A stretch of DNA of 64,000 nucleotides from JBLWXV01 sp048267245 (GTDB lineage: Bacteria; Bdellovibrionota; Bacteriovoracia; Bacteriovoracales; Bacteriovoracaceae), in NCBI GenBank assembly GCA_048267245.1, contig JBLWXV010000001.1:620001-684000 (forward strand), written 5' to 3'. A program made the position numbers and the translations under genes. The notes under the pieces are model-generated. The model saw only the letters and a program-made list of their open reading frames with translations. It was not told the DNA's origin and did not search any database. Below, in pieces: positions 60,450 through 64,000 of the stretch. How positions within the stretch are numbered: position 1 is the stretch's first letter; every line of letters begins with the position of its first letter.

Positions 60450-61904
60450 TTATTCTAGGGACTTTTTAGGAAAATGACACGAATAAAGTCCCCAAGTCTT
60501 CGACTTTGTGAGGATTTTACGCGCCCAAGAATATCTTCTTAACTCGAGGATCCATTGGGGATAGCCTAGATACTCTGCTCTGCATGCTTCATTGCTCTGC
60601 AGAAGTTCGATGTCTGAGAACTTGTCAGTGAGAAACCAGGCATCGCCTGATAAGAGGTGCTTGCTTGCGAGCATTTGTAGGTCTCTCACAACTTGGTCTT
60701 CCACTTGAATCTGCTTAATCGGTGCCTGCAGATAAAAAGAAAGCTGATCTCTAAATTCGCCAAACGTAATCATTTGACGAGGAGGTGACGAGTGAGAGTA
60801 GAGAACCTTATACATATCAATTGGCGTGAAAGCGGGTTTGGTACTCGCAATAATCAGCGCCACTGAATTAATGGCAATGACCAGATAGCAGAAGTATTTA
60901 ATCGCTGGAGTCCACTTGAGTTTGAGGTCCTCAAGCATTAAGGCGAGCATGTGCGGACAGAGCATGCCCATTCCAAAGAGAAAGCGAAGTTCTTTGTGGC
61001 CCACCATGCTGTGAAGAACGAAGAAGGGAAGTGTGATCCATGTGACCCAATGATCTCTTCTTTTAATCCAGCACCAAGCAGTGGGGACTAGAAAGAAGAG
61101 ACTGAGAGGCGGAATTCCCTTTGAGAAGATTTTAGTAACATAGTAATACCAAGGCGCCACTCCAAAACCCGCGGCAGCACCTCTTAAAATATTGTGATCA
61201 AAGTAATTCCAAGCACTGAATGTCCACTCGCCGTAGCCCCAGTAATCAAGGGGAAGATTGAGTGCAATTGCTAGGACTATTCCAAGGGCGACTAGAGTAA
61301 GTCCTTTAGCGCCCTCTCTCTTCTTATAGATAAACCAAAACCACAGTGGCGCAATCGCAAAGGCCATTTGGAAGCGCACGATAAAGCTCGCACCAAGGAG
61401 AAGTCCGATCGCTAGGCGCGAGAATTTCGCTGAGAGAAGCCAGTAGCAAAGACCAATGAGAAAAAAGGACATGCCCCAATTCTCTGCACTTGGTCTGGCG
61501 TGAAAGAAGGGAAAATACCAAGTGAGAAAGATCAAGGCGTAGGCGATTTTGAGCAGAGCTCCCTGTAGTTCGGCCTTGGCCAATCTTGCGAGCAGTACAC
61601 TGGAGTAGAGAGCGAGAGCACTTGAGATGAAGCGCAAAATTGTCGCCCAGATAAAGGGGTCTTTAAATCCTAGGGCGAGGTAGATTTTTGAGAACACTAC
61701 CATGAGACCTGGTTGCAGCCAGGGGCGGATTTTCGCCGGGTACTCCCACGAGAGTTCATCGATTGGAAATAAGCCTAGCTTAAAGGTCATAAAGCGCATG
61801 AGGCCCAAGTGTTCATCTGGGCGGTGATAGCCTTCAGAAAAAAAAACGGCCAAGAGATGGGCGAAAACTCCAAGAATGAAATAATGCTTGAGTGTCAATT
61901 TCAC
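60450..61904 (-). CDS. GT22 (Alg9-like) membrane glycosyltransferase, copy 2
   Basis: A 484-residue protein with about 10 membrane segments. HRPDEHLGLMRFM after the first helix gives the Asp-Glu catalytic pair of the GT22/Alg9-PIG-B family. KIRPWLQPG, FFHARPSAENWG and VGHKELRFLFGMGML are the other hallmark blocks; HKExRF is nearly diagnostic. Such enzymes use a polyprenyl-phosphate sugar on the outer side of the membrane. It is plainly a paralogue of the next gene upstream (61901-63346), which it overlaps by 4 bases (ATGA), so a tandem duplication with divergence is inferred. Confidence 0.82.
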   Translation of the reverse strand: MKLTLKHYFILGVFAHLLAVFFSEGYHRPDEHLGLMRFMTFKLGLFPIDELSWEYPAKIRPWLQPGLMVVFSKIYLALGFKDPFIWATILRFISSALALYSSVLLARLAKAELQGALLKIAYALIFLTWYFPFFHARPSAENWGMSFFLIGLCYWLLSAKFSRLAIGLLLGASFIVRFQMAFAIAPLWFWFIYKKREGAKGLTLVALGIVLAIALNLPLDYWGYGEWTFSAWNYFDHNILRGAAAGFGVAPWYYYVTKIFSKGIPPLSLFFLVPTAWCWIKRRDHWVTWITLPFFVLHSMVGHKELRFLFGMGMLCPHMLALMLEDLKLKWTPAIKYFCYLVIAINSVALIIASTKPAFTPIDMYKVLYSHSSPPRQMITFGEFRDQLSFYLQAPIKQIQVEDQVVRDLQMLASKHLLSGDAWFLTDKFSDIELLQSNEACRAEYLGYPQWILELRRYSWARKILTKSKTWGLYSCHFPKKSLE

Positions 61905-63346
61905 TGCGTGACCTCACAGGTGTAGAGTGCAGGGTTTCGCTTACTTTTGAAGAACTGGGCAATCTTTGAGGCGATAAGAATTTGCCTGCAGCCTGAGTAT
62001 ATTTGAGTCAACCATGCCTGATCAGCTGGTGAAGATGCAATGACATTGATAACAGCTCCCGACTCAAGAGAACTTGCAAATTCAGTAAAGTTCTCTGTAT
62101 TGGGGATTCTCACCAATTGCGGGGGATTATAAAGCAGAGACCTCGCTTCAAGTTGATACATATTAAAGGGAGACTCTGCTCCAATATAGTAGGCGCTCGG
62201 AGCGGTATGGGAACGCCATTTGTCGAGGAAAGCGTAGTCATTAGATGCGGGCTTTATGGCGCTAATTAGAGCAAGAATCAAGCTCATTGCAAAGAGTGTG
62301 TTCATGAGACTGCGCCAAGTACGCGGGGCTATAAGCTTGAAATTTCTAAGGACCCAAACGTAGAATTGCCCACCAATCAAAATGGCAAAGGGAATCATCG
62401 GAATCAGAAATCGCATCTCCTTGTGACCAACCAAGCAGTGAATCACAAAGAAGGGCAGAGTAAGTGCTGTCAGAAGAGATCGAGTTCTCGTGGTCCACTG
62501 CCACAGAAACGAGGCCACAATGAAGAGCGAAATCGGTGGATAGAGCGTGGTATGAACTCTCGTTAAGTACCAGTACCAAGGAGAGACACCAAACTGAGAG
62601 GCCTTGTCTTTAACAATATTCTCAGTGATATAATTCCAAGGCGCCAGGGTGAAACTCATATAACCATAGCTATCAATGAGCACACCAACTACAGTCGCAA
62701 GTGTCACGCCTAGAAGGCAGATCGAGACTTCTCTCCAGCGCTTATATTCAAAACAAAGCAGCCCAACAAGCATGAAGCCAATGTGATAGCGCAGCTGAAT
62801 ACTAAGACCAATGAGTAGCCCACTTGCGATGAGGTGTAGATAGTCATCGGCAGTTCTCTTTTTGAGAAAGGGCACTAGGCCCAAAATAAAGAGTGAAGCT
62901 CCTAAGCTCTCACCGGAGACGCGTGCGTGGATGAATGGCAGAAACCAGAAAAAGCTACAGGTGAGCCAGAGGCTAAACTTCTCGTGATGGAGCCTGAGCG
63001 ATGCACTCTTAATGAAGTAGAGGAGTGAGGTAAAGGCGATAAGACTCGATAGCGTGCGCCAAATTGTCTCAAGAGTGAAGATGTCGACATTGAGGGCCGC
63101 ACGTGTGAGGGAGATCAGAGCAGGGAGAAGCCATGGCCGCATTTGTGCGCCAAATTCCCAGGGCAAGTAGTGAGTGCCAAGGCCACCCCAGCGGCCCATC
63201 ATAAATTCAAAATTCTGGAAGTGCTCATCCGGGTGGAGAAACCCAGTCGAAAACAATGCTGCGACGAGATGCAAGATGAGTGACAAGGCGATCAGGGTCT
63301 TATAGCGTCCCATCCATGAATAGAAATTAATTGAAGTTTGTCCCAT
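61901..63346 (-). CDS. GT22 (Alg9-like) membrane glycosyltransferase, copy 1
   Basis: A 481-residue multi-pass protein and first gene of the minus operon. FLHPDEHFQNFEFMMGR is the classic HPDExFQxxE motif of Alg9/PIG-B-type mannosyltransferases. QMRPWLLPALI, FIHARVSGESLG and VGHKEMRFLIPMIPF match the paralogue at 60450 block by block, in the same order and spacing. It probably adds a sugar, by family mannose, from a lipid donor in the periplasm. The family is best known from eukaryotes, with scattered bacterial members. The 89-base gap upstream would hold its promoter. Confidence 0.83.
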   Translation of the reverse strand: MGQTSINFYSWMGRYKTLIALSLILHLVAALFSTGFLHPDEHFQNFEFMMGRWGGLGTHYLPWEFGAQMRPWLLPALISLTRAALNVDIFTLETIWRTLSSLIAFTSLLYFIKSASLRLHHEKFSLWLTCSFFWFLPFIHARVSGESLGASLFILGLVPFLKKRTADDYLHLIASGLLIGLSIQLRYHIGFMLVGLLCFEYKRWREVSICLLGVTLATVVGVLIDSYGYMSFTLAPWNYITENIVKDKASQFGVSPWYWYLTRVHTTLYPPISLFIVASFLWQWTTRTRSLLTALTLPFFVIHCLVGHKEMRFLIPMIPFAILIGGQFYVWVLRNFKLIAPRTWRSLMNTLFAMSLILALISAIKPASNDYAFLDKWRSHTAPSAYYIGAESPFNMYQLEARSLLYNPPQLVRIPNTENFTEFASSLESGAVINVIASSPADQAWLTQIYSGCRQILIASKIAQFFKSKRNPALYTCEVTQ

Positions 63347-63435
63347 ATGAAGTAGTAGAATAGAGTAGAATGATACGAAGAGTAAAACTGATTAGTATGA
63401 TCTAGCGAGTCGAATGGACCCTCCTTGGAGAAGTG

Positions 63436-64000
63436 GTGAAGCTAAGTGTTGTTGTTCCCGTATACAACGAAGAAGCGACGGTGGGTTCCCTCCTAGATGC
63501 GGTGGTGCGCTCGATTGAGAATTGCCAGGAATTTATCTCTGATTACGAAGTCATCGTCGTCAACGATGCATCTAATGACTCTACCAATCAGCTCTTAGAA
63601 ACTAAATCTTATCGAAATGAGAAAATTAAAGTCTTCACTCATGAGCGCAATCTCGGCAAGGGAGCAGCGCTTCGCTTGGGCTTTGAAAAAGTACAAGGCG
63701 ATATCGTCCTCATTCAAGATGCCGATCTAGAGTATGACCCCAATGATTTTCCCGCACTCCTAGGCCCTATTGCCACTGAAGTTGCCGATGTGGTGTACGG
63801 CTCGCGCTTTAAAGGCGATATCGTGCGCGCTCTCTATTATTCTCACTACCTGGGAAATGTCTTCCTGACTTTTCTGTCTAACCTGCTGACAAATTTAAAT
63901 CTCAGCGATATTGAGACTGGCTACAAGGCCTTCAGGGCAGAAATTATTAAGAATATGATTCTCAAGTCAAATCGATTTACTATTGAGCCAGAAATGACAG
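63436..64000 (+). CDS. GT2 glycosyltransferase, N-terminal part (runs off right edge)
   Basis: The first 188 codons of a plus-strand GT-A enzyme cut by the window edge. VVVPVYNEEATVGSLLDAVV, IVVNDASNDST, RNLGKGAALRLGFEKVQGD and IQDADLEYDPND (DxD) are the family blocks, followed by VYGSRFKGD and DIETGYKAFR. It resembles the polyprenyl-phosphate sugar synthases (DPG/GtrB/Dpm1 group). GTG 63436 lies 5 bases after GGAG (63427-63430); GTG 63433 is the alternative. It is divergent from the GT22 pair, so it may supply them with a donor. Confidence 0.82.
   Translation, partial: MKLSVVVPVYNEEATVGSLLDAVVRSIENCQEFISDYEVIVVNDASNDSTNQLLETKSYRNEKIKVFTHERNLGKGAALRLGFEKVQGDIVLIQDADLEYDPNDFPALLGPIATEVADVVYGSRFKGDIVRALYYSHYLGNVFLTFLSNLLTNLNLSDIETGYKAFRAEIIKNMILKSNRFTIEPEMT

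Noticed and set aside
63356..63371. Twin TAGAAT elements (63356-63361 and 63366-63371) as a tandem promoter for the last gene.
   Set aside because: No -35 partners at normal spacing; the repeats may simply reflect local A/T-rich sequence.
1..64000. CRISPR arrays, tRNA or rRNA genes, insertion sequences, att sites.
   Set aside because: No regularly spaced repeats, transposase or integrase frames, or tRNA-like segments were recognised on either strand.

Overview
The window is a dense surface-glycan biosynthesis region. Nearly every gene is a sugar-nucleotide enzyme, glycosyltransferase, glycan modifier, flippase or polymerase. The DNA is AT-rich (by eye about 40% G+C), genes are packed with 1-30 base overlaps, and GTG and TTG starts are common. 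Wzx/Wzy, WbuB, PglC-like and PglK-like proteins suggest a Gram-negative bacterium making lipid-linked O-antigen, capsule or flagellar-type glycans. A deltaproteobacterial or Bdellovibrionota-like host is plausible, but the sequence alone does not fix the taxon. There are no rRNA or tRNA genes, CRISPR arrays, transposases or prophage genes. No gene-free stretch exceeds 300 bases; the longest is 9841-10095.

Region 1 (1-6819, all minus) is one operon. It encodes a GT-B-like glycan protein, a large membrane protein, a Dpm1-like glycosyltransferase, a DegT aminotransferase, a GDP-fucose-synthase-like SDR, a methyltransferase and the start of a formyltransferase-like gene: the outline of an amino/formamido-deoxysugar module. 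Region 2 (6967-15293) is a mosaic: a radical SAM/SPASM protein, a first Wzy-like polymerase, a CmoA-like methyltransferase with a putative sugar methyltransferase, and a minus operon with an RmlD-like reductase, a PhyH oxygenase, a methyltransferase and a hexapeptide acyltransferase.

Region 3 (15428-33817) is the nonulosonic-acid region. It holds a PglK/MsbA-type ABC flippase, an unusual RmlD-PseC fusion, an aldo/keto reductase, PseI, PseH, PseG, a class III aminotransferase, an SpsF-type cytidylyltransferase and a DUF4910 aminopeptidase-like protein. Divergent from these lies the most unusual cassette of the window (26267-31439): an acyl carrier protein, an AMP-dependent ligase, an AAC(3)-like acyltransferase, a methyltransferase and a fused adenosylcobalamin-dependent glutamate (methylaspartate) mutase with its active-site residues intact. 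Together they look like a pathway that makes a 3-methylaspartate- or glutamate-derived acyl group, loads it on a carrier protein and attaches it to a sugar amine, possibly of the pseudaminic-type sugar. A PFTS-motif glycan protein and a prolyl-hydroxylase-like oxygenase follow.

Region 4 (33929-41194) is a recognisable O-antigen core: a CapE/WbjB-type 4,6-dehydratase, a UDP-GlcNAc 2-epimerase, WbuB, a PglC-like initiating phosphoglycosyl transferase, a membrane WbpM/FlaA1-type dehydratase and a second Wzy-like polymerase. Region 5 (41362-54034) holds Wzx, whose true N-terminus is reached only by a non-AUG start or a +1 shift at a prfB-like CTT-T-stop sequence. It also holds a GT2, a CDP-3,6-dideoxyhexose module (RfbF, RfbG, RfbH plus an RmlC-like epimerase and an SDR reductase, i.e. 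ascarylose-like), UDP-galactopyranose mutase, a TviB/WbpO-type dehydrogenase, a uronate 4-epimerase and two GT4 enzymes.

Region 6 (54118-64000) has a secreted endonuclease/exonuclease/phosphatase-fold protein, GT-C-type membrane glycosyltransferases (GT39-like, GT87-like and a tandem GT22 pair), an ArnC/GtrB-like polyprenyl-phosphate glycosyltransferase, an asparagine-synthase-type amidotransferase and the start of a further GT2. Two polymerases and two unrelated flippases suggest at least two separate lipid-linked glycans. Across the window, 8 of 11 convergent gene pairs overlap tail to tail, leaving no room for ordinary terminators between them.
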